A stretch of 64,000 nt of DNA, from positions 36,190 through 100,189 of the forward strand of contig NZ_JADEYS010000020.1 of the NCBI RefSeq assembly GCF_015209595.1. Reading direction: 5' to 3'. Below, one piece after another: positions 8,284-16,951 of the stretch (its first letter is position 1; the number at the start of each line of letters is the position of its first letter). The notes under the pieces were generated by a model. That model did no database searches. It worked only from the letters and a program-made list of their open reading frames with translations, and had not been told where the DNA came from. This DNA comes from Pontibacterium sinense (GTDB lineage Bacteria > Pseudomonadota > Gammaproteobacteria > Pseudomonadales > Balneatricaceae). The position numbers and the translations under genes are program-made.

Positions 8284-9559
8284 CCCGATAACCGCGTACT
8301 AGCCTGCGAACCATAAACATCACCAGCAGGAGCAAAACCGGTAGCAACATCGTGAGCCCGGTTAACATCAGTTCCAGCGTTTCACCTTCGTGCAGCAAGT
8401 TTTTGAGCGCCAAATCCATCAAGTCATACAGGTAATAGACGACCACCACCACAGACAGGCTTTCCAGCTTGGTTTCCAACCCCATCTTGCGCTTAGAACG
8501 CGCGTTAAGGGCTTCAAGTAACGCTTTGTTCTGCTCTTCAATGTGCAGATTCACTTGTGATTGCACCAGTTCTGTCGCCCGGGCAATACGGCGTGATAGC
8601 AGCTCAGTACGCGCGGCGGCACTGTCACAGGTACGCTGGGCCGGACGTAGATGACGATCCATAAACTCAGCGATCATCTGCCCACCTTCAATGCGCTGTT
8701 CACGCAGCTCCTGGATGCAGCGTTCGACTAACGCAAAATATGCATCACTGGCAGAGAAACGGTTGGCGGTTGCCGCAGAGATCGATTCAACCTTAGCCGC
8801 CAGCTCGGTCATTTGGCTGAGTACTTCAGACAGATCATCGCCTGATCGCAGAGAGACCTTCGCCAACGTCTGATCCAATACCGTAATTTCAGGCATCAGT
8901 TCGCGCGCGGTGGGGAGCGATAACAATGCCATATGACGGTAGGTTTCCAGTTCACACAGACGCTGTAGCAGGCGTCCGGTTTCCGCCGGTTGCAGTTGGA
9001 TATCCTTCACCAGAATAGTCACCCGCTGACGGTCGTTTTCGGTACGAAAGTCGGTCGCGACAATGGCAGAACCGTTCATCACCTGCGACACACAGTACTG
9101 GGCACTGGCAAAGCGTGTTTTGATCGCACTGTTAATGTCCTGACTACACGTACACTGAGCATCACAGGCATGATCAATATGCTCGGCAGCATCGGCCCGT
9201 TCACATTGAATTTCCAGCTCGACCAACAGCGCACCCGGTAACGAGCGGGTTAACTCATCCATGTGGGTAAACGGCGGGCCATCGTTTAGATGGTAAAGCG
9301 TTAAGGTATAAAACTCGTTGTGTGGCTCGTAACGAATCGCATACTGCTGGTTGGTCACAAAGAGAAAACCACGGTGCTCTTTATCAAACACAAAGCCCAG
9401 CACACGGATTGCGTCCAACACCTCCTGCTCGATTACCGCAGCAGAGACACCATCGAAAAGCACTGCAAAGTGCAATAAGCGTAAAGGTGCAGTAAATGGC
9501 TGAAAGGGGCGGGAGTGGACCTCCGTTAAGAGCTCCTGTCGCTGATGGTAGTTGTACAT
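8276..9559 (-). CDS. DUF3422 family membrane-anchored protein
   Basis: A 427-aa protein that opens with the DUF3422 hallmark HQRQELLTEVHSRPF and continues through a long, mostly helical middle (residues ~220-360, heptad-like, predicted coiled coil). It ends with two hydrophobic segments (about LSVVVVVYYLYDLMDLAL and MLLPVLLLLVMFMV) and a basic tail, suggesting a cytoplasmic domain anchored in the inner membrane. The ATG at 9559 has GGAG 6 nt upstream; a longer frame to 9640 exists but lacks support. The family has no established function. It heads a two-gene unit with the 156-aa protein, separated from the upstream aminotransferase gene by a minus-strand terminator. Confidence 0.85.
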   Translation of the reverse strand: MYNYHQRQELLTEVHSRPFQPFTAPLRLLHFAVLFDGVSAAVIEQEVLDAIRVLGFVFDKEHRGFLFVTNQQYAIRYEPHNEFYTLTLYHLNDGPPFTHMDELTRSLPGALLVELEIQCERADAAEHIDHACDAQCTCSQDINSAIKTRFASAQYCVSQVMNGSAIVATDFRTENDRQRVTILVKDIQLQPAETGRLLQRLCELETYRHMALLSLPTARELMPEITVLDQTLAKVSLRSGDDLSEVLSQMTELAAKVESISAATANRFSASDAYFALVERCIQELREQRIEGGQMIAEFMDRHLRPAQRTCDSAAARTELLSRRIARATELVQSQVNLHIEEQNKALLEALNARSKRKMGLETKLESLSVVVVVYYLYDLMDLALKNLLHEGETLELMLTGLTMLLPVLLLLVMFMVRRLVRGYRDE

Positions 9560-9590
9560 AGCGCACTCCAAGCGTAAGACATGGACAACG

Positions 9591-9619
9591 GAATAAAAAC
9601 GGGGGAACAACGTTCCCCC
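9591..9619 (-). terminator. Intrinsic terminator of the gabD-aminotransferase unit
   Basis: Perfect 8-bp stem GGGGGAAC/GTTCCCCC (9601-9619) with a 3-nt loop. On the minus strand it is followed by GTTTTTATT, a good T tract. Confidence 0.85.
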
Positions 9620-9784
9620 AAAAGAGTTGGTCGGTGACAACCAAACAACGGAGCAAGAAATTCGTGAGAATTTCTTCAGTACAAGAAAGCACCAGGGTCA
9701 ATCGGCCAGATCATCACTTCTGAACGATTGGGAGGCAAACCACCAGCGCGCCCCTGATAACACGCTGGCGGGTTCAAGCGTGAC

Positions 9785-11146
9785 TTATGCGACCTGCAAA
9801 TTTTCGCGGGTAACGTAGTCAAGTGTGTCTTGCAGTGCCAAGCTGAACTTCTCGATAATTTCATCGATCTGCTCAGTGGTCACAATCAGTGGCGGACAGA
9901 ACGCCAGCGATGAACCCGCAACGGCACGGGTAATCATGCCGTGGTTCTGGCACGCCTGCTGTGCGAAGCCGCCAATCGCTCCGCCTGCAAATGCTTCACC
10001 GGTCTGCTTGTTCGCAACAAATTCGACTGCGGCAATCAGACCTTCCCCGCGGATCTCTCCCACCAGCGGGTGATCAGCAAACTCGTGCAGACGACGCTGC
10101 ATGTAGCGCCCCATTTCAGCGGCGTGACCAAAGATATTGTCACGCTCGTAGATCTCCAGCGTTTTCAGTGCAACTGCACAGGACACCGGGTGACCCGAGT
10201 AAGTGTAACCGTGACCAAATACGCCCACCTGAGCACTCGGCTCGATCATCGCTTCGTACATATCACCACGAACCACAGACGCACTGATCGGCATGTACGC
10301 TGACGACAGCTGTTTCGCCAGCGTCATCATGTCGGGCTTCTGGATGTTCATGGTGGTCGAACCGAAATCGTTACCGGTACGGCCAAAGCCGGTGATTACT
10401 TCGTCCGCCCAGAACAGGATGTCGTACTTATTCAGGATCGCCTGAACTTTTTCGTAGTACCCCTTAGGCGGCACGATCACACCGCTGGCACCGGTAATCG
10501 GTTCAGCAATGAAGGCGGCGATGGTGTCAGCACCCTCTTTCAGGATCAGCTGTTCTAGGTTGTTGGTAATACGGTCAACAAACTGTTCTTCAGTTTCACC
10601 TGGCAATGCACCGCGGTAGTAATGCGGCGCATCGGTACGCAGGATACCCAGCGCATCAAATGGCAGATCAAAATGAGTGTGATTCGGCACCAGTCCGGTC
10701 AGCGATGCCGCCGCCACAGTCACCCCGTGGTAGGCACGCTCACGCGCAATGATCTTAAACTTCTCTGGTTTGCCGATGGCATTGAAGTAGTAACGCAGCA
10801 TTTTTACGTGGCTGTCGTTCGCATCGCTGCCGGAATTACCGAAGAATACTTTTGCATTCTCAACCGGCACCATCGCATTCAGCTTGTCCGCCAGATCCAT
10901 ACCCACCTGATGGGTTTTGCCACCAAACATATGGGAGTAAGACAGCTGTCCCATCTGTTCGTTAACGGTGTCGATCAGCTCACGGTTGTTGTAACCCAGT
11001 GAGGTGCACCACAATCCTGCCAGTGCTTCGATGTATTCTTTACCGTTATTGTCGTAAACGTATACACCGTCACCGCGTTCCAAAGTCAGAGACTCCGTCG
11101 CTTTCAGGTTGGTTGTTGGATAGATAATTCCGCTCATTTTGTTCAC
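9785..11146 (-). CDS. Class III omega-aminotransferase (GABA/putrescine-type)
   Basis: A 453-aa PLP enzyme of the class III aminotransferases. Visible landmarks: FFGNSGSDAND (cofactor phosphate cup), RERAYHG, AFIAEPITGASGVIVPP, the DEVITGFGRTG aspartate motif that binds the pyridine nitrogen, and MTLAKQLSSAYMP, whose lysine forms the internal aldimine. The family converts omega-amines such as putrescine, GABA, 5-aminovalerate or beta-alanine to semialdehydes with pyruvate or 2-oxoglutarate. It follows the succinate-semialdehyde dehydrogenase gene by 9 bp on the minus strand, so GABA or a related omega-amino acid is the likely substrate. The frame begins at GTG 11146 with AAGGCG upstream; ATG 11137 is the alternative. 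Confidence 0.9.
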   Translation of the reverse strand: MNKMSGIIYPTTNLKATESLTLERGDGVYVYDNNGKEYIEALAGLWCTSLGYNNRELIDTVNEQMGQLSYSHMFGGKTHQVGMDLADKLNAMVPVENAKVFFGNSGSDANDSHVKMLRYYFNAIGKPEKFKIIARERAYHGVTVAAASLTGLVPNHTHFDLPFDALGILRTDAPHYYRGALPGETEEQFVDRITNNLEQLILKEGADTIAAFIAEPITGASGVIVPPKGYYEKVQAILNKYDILFWADEVITGFGRTGNDFGSTTMNIQKPDMMTLAKQLSSAYMPISASVVRGDMYEAMIEPSAQVGVFGHGYTYSGHPVSCAVALKTLEIYERDNIFGHAAEMGRYMQRRLHEFADHPLVGEIRGEGLIAAVEFVANKQTGEAFAGGAIGGFAQQACQNHGMITRAVAGSSLAFCPPLIVTTEQIDEIIEKFSLALQDTLDYVTRENLQVA

Positions 11147-11155
11147 CGCTTCGCC

Positions 11156-12613
11156 TTACAGGCCGCCCATGCAGATATATTTTGTTTCCAGGTAATCATC
11201 CAGACCGTACTTAGAACCTTCTCGGCCCTGCCCGGATTCTTTTACCCCACCAAACGGGATCACTTCAGAACTGATCGCCGTTTCGTTCACACCCACCATG
11301 CCGTAGTCGACACCTTCAGAGACACGCCATACGCGACCCAGATCGTTGGTGTAGATGTATGACGCCAGACCAAATTCAGTGTCGTTCGCCATTGAGATCG
11401 CTTCAGCTTCACTGCTGAACTTGAAGATGGGTGCAACCGGACCAAAAATCTCTTCTTTAAACAGACGCATCTCGTCGGTCACGTTGGTCAGTACAGTTGG
11501 CTCGTAGAAGTGGGAGCCCTTGTCGCTCACACGACCACCGGTCACAACCGTTGCACCTTCCGCCACGGCGGATTCAACTTTTGCGTGGATATCAGCAACC
11601 GCTTTTTCAGTGATCACCGGACCGTGAGTCGTGCTGTCATCCAGACCGTTACCGATACGGAACTCGTTCACAGCTGCCGTGAATTTCTCCACGAATGCAT
11701 CATAAATACCGTCCTGCACCAGAATACGGTTGGCACAGATACAGGTCTGACCCGAGTTGCGGTACTTAGAAACCAGCGCACCGGCAACCGCTTTATCCAG
11801 ATCCGCATCATCAAATACGATCACCGGTGCGTTACCGCCCAGCTCCATAGAGGTACGTTTGACGGTATCCGCACACTGCTTCATCAGCAGCTTGCCAACA
11901 CCGGTTGATCCGGTGAATGTCACTTTCTTCACGGTGGTGTTAGAGGTCATCTCACCGCCGACCGCCGGTGCATCGGCACTGGTCAGGACACTGAACAAAC
12001 CTGCTGGCAGACCGGCGCGTTCGCCCAGCTCAGCCAGTGCCAGCGCAGACAATGGCGTTTCTGCTGCAGGCTTCAATACAATTGCACAACCCACCGCCAA
12101 TGCTGGCGCGACTTTGCGGGTGATCATCGCGTTCGGGAAGTTCCACGGCGTGATAGCCGCCACAACACCCACCGGCTGTTTAATCACAATGCTGCGACGA
12201 TCAGCGGTTGAAGGCAGTACATCGCCGTATACACGCTTGCCTTCTTCAGCAAACCACTTCAGGAAAGAAGCGCCGTAGCCCACTTCACCGCGGGATTCGA
12301 ACAGAGGCTTACCCTGCTCAGCGGTCATCAGTACCGCCAGATCTTCCTGGCTTTCCAGCATCAGGTTGTACCAGCGTTCCAGAATATCGGAGCGGGATTT
12401 CGCTGGCAGTGCCTGCCACGCAACCATCGCTTTTTCTGCCGCTTCAATTGCGCGTTTGGTCTCTGCTGCGCCAACGCTTGCAACGGTTGCCAGCAACTCA
12501 CCGGTTGCCGGGTTATGTACGTCAAAGGTTGCACCGTTGTCACCGGCAACCCATTGTCCATCGATATATGCCTGAGTTTTCAACAGGCCGCTGTCTTTCA
12601 ACTGAATGCTCAT
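11156..12613 (-). CDS. gabD: NAD(P)-dependent succinate-semialdehyde dehydrogenase
   Basis: 485 aa, the usual GabD length. The catalytic cysteine lies in NSGQTCICANRI (near residue 290) and the general-base glutamate in SMELGGNAPVIVF. ITPWNFPNAMITRK and FTGSTGVGK are Rossmann-fold cofactor motifs. The C-terminal EGVDYGMVGVNETAIS and KESGQGREGSKYGLDDYLE are characteristic of the GabD subfamily. It oxidises succinate semialdehyde, and possibly glutarate semialdehyde, to the dicarboxylate. First gene of the minus-strand gabD-aminotransferase operon, divergent from the LysR gene at 12807; the intergenic palindrome at 12738-12761 is a candidate operator. A second copy of this enzyme type is at 44136-45584. 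Confidence 0.93.
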   Translation of the reverse strand: MSIQLKDSGLLKTQAYIDGQWVAGDNGATFDVHNPATGELLATVASVGAAETKRAIEAAEKAMVAWQALPAKSRSDILERWYNLMLESQEDLAVLMTAEQGKPLFESRGEVGYGASFLKWFAEEGKRVYGDVLPSTADRRSIVIKQPVGVVAAITPWNFPNAMITRKVAPALAVGCAIVLKPAAETPLSALALAELGERAGLPAGLFSVLTSADAPAVGGEMTSNTTVKKVTFTGSTGVGKLLMKQCADTVKRTSMELGGNAPVIVFDDADLDKAVAGALVSKYRNSGQTCICANRILVQDGIYDAFVEKFTAAVNEFRIGNGLDDSTTHGPVITEKAVADIHAKVESAVAEGATVVTGGRVSDKGSHFYEPTVLTNVTDEMRLFKEEIFGPVAPIFKFSSEAEAISMANDTEFGLASYIYTNDLGRVWRVSEGVDYGMVGVNETAISSEVIPFGGVKESGQGREGSKYGLDDYLETKYICMGGL

Positions 12614-12706
12614 TTTTAGTTATCTCTTTTGTCGTATGAGGTGCCACCACGCCCAGTGGCACCCAATCGGGTAAAGGTCAGCGTTGACTAATTTATAAAC
12701 CTGACT

Positions 12707-12761
12707 ACCTTTTGGTAATATAATTATTTGAATGGAATTACATTTGCATATACAAATGTAA
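12707..12761. promoter_or_regulatory. Candidate LysR operator in the gabD/LysR intergenic region
   Basis: A perfect 9-bp inverted repeat, TTACATTTG at 12738-12746 and CAAATGTAA at 12753-12761 (6-bp spacer), plus a smaller TACC-TTTT-GGTA dyad at 12707-12718. It lies between divergent gabD and LysR genes, the standard place for an autoregulatory LysR site. Identity of the binding protein is inferred. Confidence 0.5.
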
Positions 12762-12806
12762 CAGCGATTTATTCAATCTTTAATCGACCTTAAGGGGGAG
12801 AAAACA

Positions 12807-13751
12807 ATGGGGCGTAAAAAAGCAGCTATCTCCGGACAACTCGCCGATGTGGACCTGCGCCTGCTGCGCGTATTTCGTTCTGTTGTAGAAGCCGGCGGTT
12901 TTTCAGCGGCCGAGATTCAGCTCAATCTGGCCAACTCCACCATCTCCAACTACATCGCCGATCTGGAAAAACGGTTGGACATGCGTTTGTGTGAACGTGG
13001 GCGGGCGGGGTTCAGTGTGACCCATCAGGGACAGGCGGTGTACGACGCCACGCTGGAACTGCTCAGCGCGGTGGATCAGTTTCGCAATCGGGTTAACCAA
13101 TCCCATAACCGCATTTTCGGACAGCTGCATATCGGTTTTGCCGAACATATGCTTGGCGCGCACAACTCCTCGATTGTCACCGCACTGAACCGGTTTGCCG
13201 ACAAAGCCCCCGATGTCCGCGTACAGATCACCACCATGTCATCGGATGATGTCACCACCGCCGTACTGGAGAAACAGGTAGACACCGGCATTACCGTGTT
13301 GCCGCATGCGTTCCCTGAGCTGGATACATTGGCGCTATTTGAGGAGCAGATGCAGCTTTACTGTGGAGCCGGACACCCGCTGTTCGACCGCACCCGGTTG
13401 GTCACCAAAGAAGAACTGCTGGAACACAAGTTTGTTGAATCCCCCCGCCTGATGCCTGGCCGCGAGATCCATCCGGATATGCGTCACTGGAATAAACAAG
13501 CCAAAGCCCATCATCAGGAAGCACGTGCGACACTGATCCTCAGCGGACACTATCTGGGCTTTTTGCCCACCCATGTGGTCCAGAACTGGGGGCTGGACAA
13601 AGACGTTCGCCCGCTCATGCCCGATGACTATGGCTACAGCAACACCTTTGCCGCCGTCTGGCGGAAGAAACACGCCAATGAAGTGATTATTAATGCCTTT
13701 ACCCAGTGCTTGCAGGAAAGCCTGCTGGTGAATCTAAGCAGGAAGATGTAG
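12807..13751 (+). CDS. LysR-family regulator beside gabD
   Basis: 314 aa. The N-terminal winged HTH (residues ~15-75) shows DLRLLRVFRSVVEAGGFSAAE and STISNYIADLEKRLDMRLCERG, a variant in which the usual VSxxI core is replaced by SNYIADLE. Residues ~100-300 form the periplasmic-binding-protein-like effector domain. A strong AGGGGGAG ribosome site precedes the ATG. It is divergent from gabD and likely controls that operon in response to an omega-amino acid or semialdehyde. The similar LysR at 42774-43709 shares the GGFSAAE and RG.GGFS motifs and is likewise divergent from a semialdehyde dehydrogenase gene, so the two probably arose by duplication of a module. Confidence 0.88.
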   Translation: MGRKKAAISGQLADVDLRLLRVFRSVVEAGGFSAAEIQLNLANSTISNYIADLEKRLDMRLCERGRAGFSVTHQGQAVYDATLELLSAVDQFRNRVNQSHNRIFGQLHIGFAEHMLGAHNSSIVTALNRFADKAPDVRVQITTMSSDDVTTAVLEKQVDTGITVLPHAFPELDTLALFEEQMQLYCGAGHPLFDRTRLVTKEELLEHKFVESPRLMPGREIHPDMRHWNKQAKAHHQEARATLILSGHYLGFLPTHVVQNWGLDKDVRPLMPDDYGYSNTFAAVWRKKHANEVIINAFTQCLQESLLVNLSRKM

Positions 13752-13789
13752 AAATCAGGTATAGAAGGAAAAGCAGACAACGTTCAAAA

Positions 13790-13809
13790 ATATACCCTAC
13801 TGGGTATAT
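13790..13809. promoter_or_regulatory. ATACC-N6-GGTAT palindrome upstream of first puuB-like gene
   Basis: Perfect dyad ATATACCC-TACT-GGGTATAT, 127 bp before the puuB-like ATG. Relatives occur at 18546, 32038, 38967 and 39050, all in control regions of this polyamine locus. The cognate regulator is not known. Confidence 0.5.
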
Positions 13810-13935
13810 CGCGTTCACAACGGTGAGACGTATCTTTGATAGGACAGGAGATAGTCTGGCGGTTCCCACCAGCGCTGTCGCTACGAACAAGACAACCGAC
13901 CCCACATGTCGGTTCGTATAATAATGAGAACGATT

Positions 13936-15219
13936 ATGTCTGCACCTTCACACACAACCTCTTATTACGCAGCGTCTGCGAACGACAAAAACCTGCGCCC
14001 AGCGCTGCAGGGCCAGGTAGAAGCTGATATCTGCGTTATCGGCGCGGGTTATACCGGCCTGTCCACCGCACTTCATCTGGCAGAAAGTGGTTTTAAAGTC
14101 GTCGTGCTGGAAGCGACCCGCATCGGCTTTGGCGCATCCGGCCGCAACGGTGGTCAGATCGTACACAGCTACAGCCGTGATATTGATTTCATCGAAAAAC
14201 ACTACGGTGACAAAGCCGGCGCTGAAATGGGCAAAATGGCCTTCGAAGGCGGCAAGATCATCCGCCGCTTCGTAGACCAGTACAACATCCAATGTGATCT
14301 GAAAGACGGTGGCATCTTTGCAGCCTGCAACGGCAAGCAGATGCGCGAACTGGAAAGTAAAAAAGCACTGTGGGAGACCCACGGCCATAACAATCTGGAG
14401 CTGCTCTCTGACACTGATATCCAGAAATACGTGGGTACTACGCGCTACAAAGGTGCCCTGCTAGACAAGTCAGGCGGCCACTTTCATCCATTGAATCTAG
14501 TACTGGGTGAAGCCGCTGCATTGGAATCCCTGGGTGGCGTCATCTATGAAGACTCCCCGGTGACGCGTGTTGAAGAAGGTGCAAAAGCAAAGGTACACAC
14601 CGAAAACGGCTCTGTCAGCGCAAACTTTGTGGTTGTTGCCGGTAATGCCTATCTGGGTGGTTTGATCCCTAAACTGCAGGCGAAAACGATGCCCTGTGGT
14701 ACGCAGGTGATCACCACTGAACCGCTAAGCGAAGCACAGCAAAAAGCACTGCTGCCTAATGGCCAGTGTGTTGAAGATTGCAACTACCTGCTGGATTACT
14801 TCCGCCTGTCTGGCGACGGCCGTCTGATCTACGGTGGCGGCGTGACTTACGGTGCGCGCGAGCCGGATAAGATCGAATCCCTGATCGTACCGAAGATGCT
14901 GAAAACGTTCCCGGAGCTAAAAGGCGTGAAGATCGACTACGCATGGACCGGTAACTTCCTGCTGACGCTGATGCGTTTGCCGCAGTTCGGACGTGTGAGC
15001 AACAACATCTACTACGCACAGGGATACAGCGGTCACGGTGTGACCTGCTCCCATCTGGCAGGTAAAGTGTTGTCCGATGCGATTCAGGGACAAGCGGAAC
15101 GTTACGACGTATTTGCGGGTCTGCCGCAATATCCTTTCCCGGGTGGTCGAACCTTCCGTATCCCGTACACTGCAATGGGTGCATGGTACTACACCCTGCG
15201 TGACAAGCTGGGCATCTGA
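13936..15219 (+). CDS. puuB: FAD-dependent amine oxidase, gamma-glutamylputrescine oxidoreductase type
   Basis: 428 aa, DAO-family fold. The dinucleotide-binding motif is visible as ADICVIGAGYTGLSTALHLAE near residue 30, and the FAD-contacting RIGFGASGRNGGQ near 65. The C-terminal AQGYSGHGVTCSHLAGK is the conserved flavin-end motif of PuuB-like oxidases. These enzymes oxidise gamma-glutamylputrescine to gamma-glutamyl-aminobutyraldehyde with release of ammonia and peroxide. The ATG at 13936 with GAGA six bases upstream fits; an earlier in-frame ATG at 13906 would add ten residues. A paralogue is at 19842-21125. The NhaC-family antiporter follows on the same strand. Confidence 0.88.
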   Translation: MSAPSHTTSYYAASANDKNLRPALQGQVEADICVIGAGYTGLSTALHLAESGFKVVVLEATRIGFGASGRNGGQIVHSYSRDIDFIEKHYGDKAGAEMGKMAFEGGKIIRRFVDQYNIQCDLKDGGIFAACNGKQMRELESKKALWETHGHNNLELLSDTDIQKYVGTTRYKGALLDKSGGHFHPLNLVLGEAAALESLGGVIYEDSPVTRVEEGAKAKVHTENGSVSANFVVVAGNAYLGGLIPKLQAKTMPCGTQVITTEPLSEAQQKALLPNGQCVEDCNYLLDYFRLSGDGRLIYGGGVTYGAREPDKIESLIVPKMLKTFPELKGVKIDYAWTGNFLLTLMRLPQFGRVSNNIYYAQGYSGHGVTCSHLAGKVLSDAIQGQAERYDVFAGLPQYPFPGGRTFRIPYTAMGAWYYTLRDKLGI

Positions 15220-15252
15220 ACCGGGATGTTCTGACCCAGCCCCTGTTTCACC

Positions 15253-15282
15253 GCCCGGCGTGAGGCCCATCGCACGCCGGGC
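15253..15282 (+). terminator. GC-rich stem-loop after puuB-like gene
   Basis: GCCCGGCGTG (15253-15262) pairs perfectly with CACGCCGGGC (15273-15282). No T run follows; it may be an attenuator between the oxidase and the antiporter gene. Confidence 0.5.
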
Positions 15283-15330
15283 CGGACTTAAAAATAAATC
15301 GACATAAGAACTATAAGTTAAGGTCTATTC

Positions 15331-16833
15331 ATGAGTACGAATGTTGCAGAACCAAGCACTGCACAGCTGGCTAACGCTCAGCGGGGTGTTAATCAACCAA
15401 CCCGGTGGTTGTTGTTTTTCGCCGCGATCATGGCCGGTTTCGCCTACCTGTCTACCCAACACGTAGACGGCGAATCCTACGGCTTTTACAGCCTGCTGCC
15501 TGCACTGCTGATCCTCGTCGTTGCAGTGATCACCAAGAAACCTCTGGAATCCATCTTCGCCGGTATCATTGCCGGTCTGCTGTTGCTTGACCCCACCAAT
15601 CTTGTGACGGGTCTGGGCGACATCTCCATGAGCGTGGTGATGGACGAAACCATCGCCTGGATCGTTCTGGTGTGCGGCATGATGGGTGGCCTGATCAACA
15701 TGCTGGAACGTGGCGGCAGTGTCCTGAGCTTTGGCGAACTGCTGGCCCGTCGCATCAAAACCAAACGCGGCACCATGCTAACCACCTGCTTTCTGGGCCT
15801 GATGGTTTTCATCGATGATTACCTGAACTCGCTAGCCGTCTCCGCGTCCATGAAGAACCTGACGGACCGCTACAAGATCTCCCGTGAGAAGCTGTCCTTT
15901 CTGGTCGACTCCACCGCAGCACCTGTCTGCATTCTGGTGCCGGTATCCACGTGGGCGGTTTACTTTGCAGCCCTGCTGGAAGAGAACGGCGCAACTGGTG
16001 AAGGTCAGGGTATGTCCCTGTATATCGAAGCGATCCCTTACATGGCCTACGGCTGGATCGCTCTGATGGTCGTGTTCCTTGTTGCTGCGGGTATTCTGGG
16101 CGACTTCGGCGCGATGAAACATGCCGAAAAACGCGCACAGGCAGGCCAGCCAATTCCGCCGGGCACGGTACAGGACGGTTTCGACGTTTCCGGTATGAAA
16201 AAGACCTCTCCACTCGTCGGCCTGATGAACTTCTTGCTGCCAATGGCGGTATTGGTTGCGGCAAGCGTGTACTACGAGATCGATCTGCTGCTGGGCGCAC
16301 TGGTCGCTTCTATGTTCACCATGGTGCTGTACTTCTGGCAGAGCCTGCTGAACTTTGGTCAGCTGGTTGATTCCATGCTGGACGGTTTCAAAGTGATGTT
16401 GCATCCGATTGCAGTGGTGTGTGCCGGCTTCATGCTAAAAGACGTCAACGATCAGTTGGGCATGACCCCTTACATCATCGACTCCCTGACACCATACCTG
16501 TCGAAAGAGCTGTTACCGGCATTGGTATTCGCAGCCATGGCGGCGGTGGTGTTTGCCACCGGTTCCAGCTGGGGTGTATTCGTGGTCTCCCTGCCGATTG
16601 TTATCCCGATGGCACTGGCGCTGGATATGTCTATGCCGCTGACCGTCGGCGCGCTGCTGTCCGCGTCTGCCTTTGGTAGCCATGCCTGCTTCTTCAGTGA
16701 CTCCACCGTGCTGTCTGCACAAGGCTCCGGCTGTACCCCAATGCAGCACGCACTGACACAGATCCCGTACGCACTGATCGGTGCGGCATTCACGTTTGTC
16801 ACGCTGATCGTTATGGGCTTCGCCATGGCGTAA
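15331..16833 (+). CDS. NhaC-family Na+/H+ antiporter-like transporter
   Basis: A 500-aa polytopic protein with about ten to twelve membrane segments. The middle holds the family's MVFIDDYLNSLAVSASM motif and FLVDSTAAPVCILVPVSTW, characteristic of the NhaC/ArcD superfamily; a second acidic/polar block, SHACFFSDSTVLSAQGSGC, lies near residue 455. Most members are described as Na+/H+ or amine/organic-acid antiporters. It sits downstream of a puuB-like oxidase within a polyamine locus, so amine or ammonium-linked exchange is a reasonable guess beyond simple sodium export, but that is inferred from context only. Confidence 0.85.
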   Translation: MSTNVAEPSTAQLANAQRGVNQPTRWLLFFAAIMAGFAYLSTQHVDGESYGFYSLLPALLILVVAVITKKPLESIFAGIIAGLLLLDPTNLVTGLGDISMSVVMDETIAWIVLVCGMMGGLINMLERGGSVLSFGELLARRIKTKRGTMLTTCFLGLMVFIDDYLNSLAVSASMKNLTDRYKISREKLSFLVDSTAAPVCILVPVSTWAVYFAALLEENGATGEGQGMSLYIEAIPYMAYGWIALMVVFLVAAGILGDFGAMKHAEKRAQAGQPIPPGTVQDGFDVSGMKKTSPLVGLMNFLLPMAVLVAASVYYEIDLLLGALVASMFTMVLYFWQSLLNFGQLVDSMLDGFKVMLHPIAVVCAGFMLKDVNDQLGMTPYIIDSLTPYLSKELLPALVFAAMAAVVFATGSSWGVFVVSLPIVIPMALALDMSMPLTVGALLSASAFGSHACFFSDSTVLSAQGSGCTPMQHALTQIPYALIGAAFTFVTLIVMGFAMA

Positions 16834-16890
16834 CGCTTCGTCCGATCAGCGCGGCAACGCGCGCTCAAACGCCTCCAATGTTTCTGGTGT

Positions 16891-16927
16891 CCCCCAAGCA
16901 CCAACAACATCGGGGGCGTTTTCATTT
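16891..16927 (+). terminator. Possible weak terminator before EamA transporter
   Basis: CCCCC and GGGGG blocks separated by ~16 nt, followed by CGTTTTC. It lies between the antiporter and EamA genes on the plus strand. Confidence 0.4.
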
Positions 16928-16951
16928 TTAACCCGCCCATCGAGACCCACA

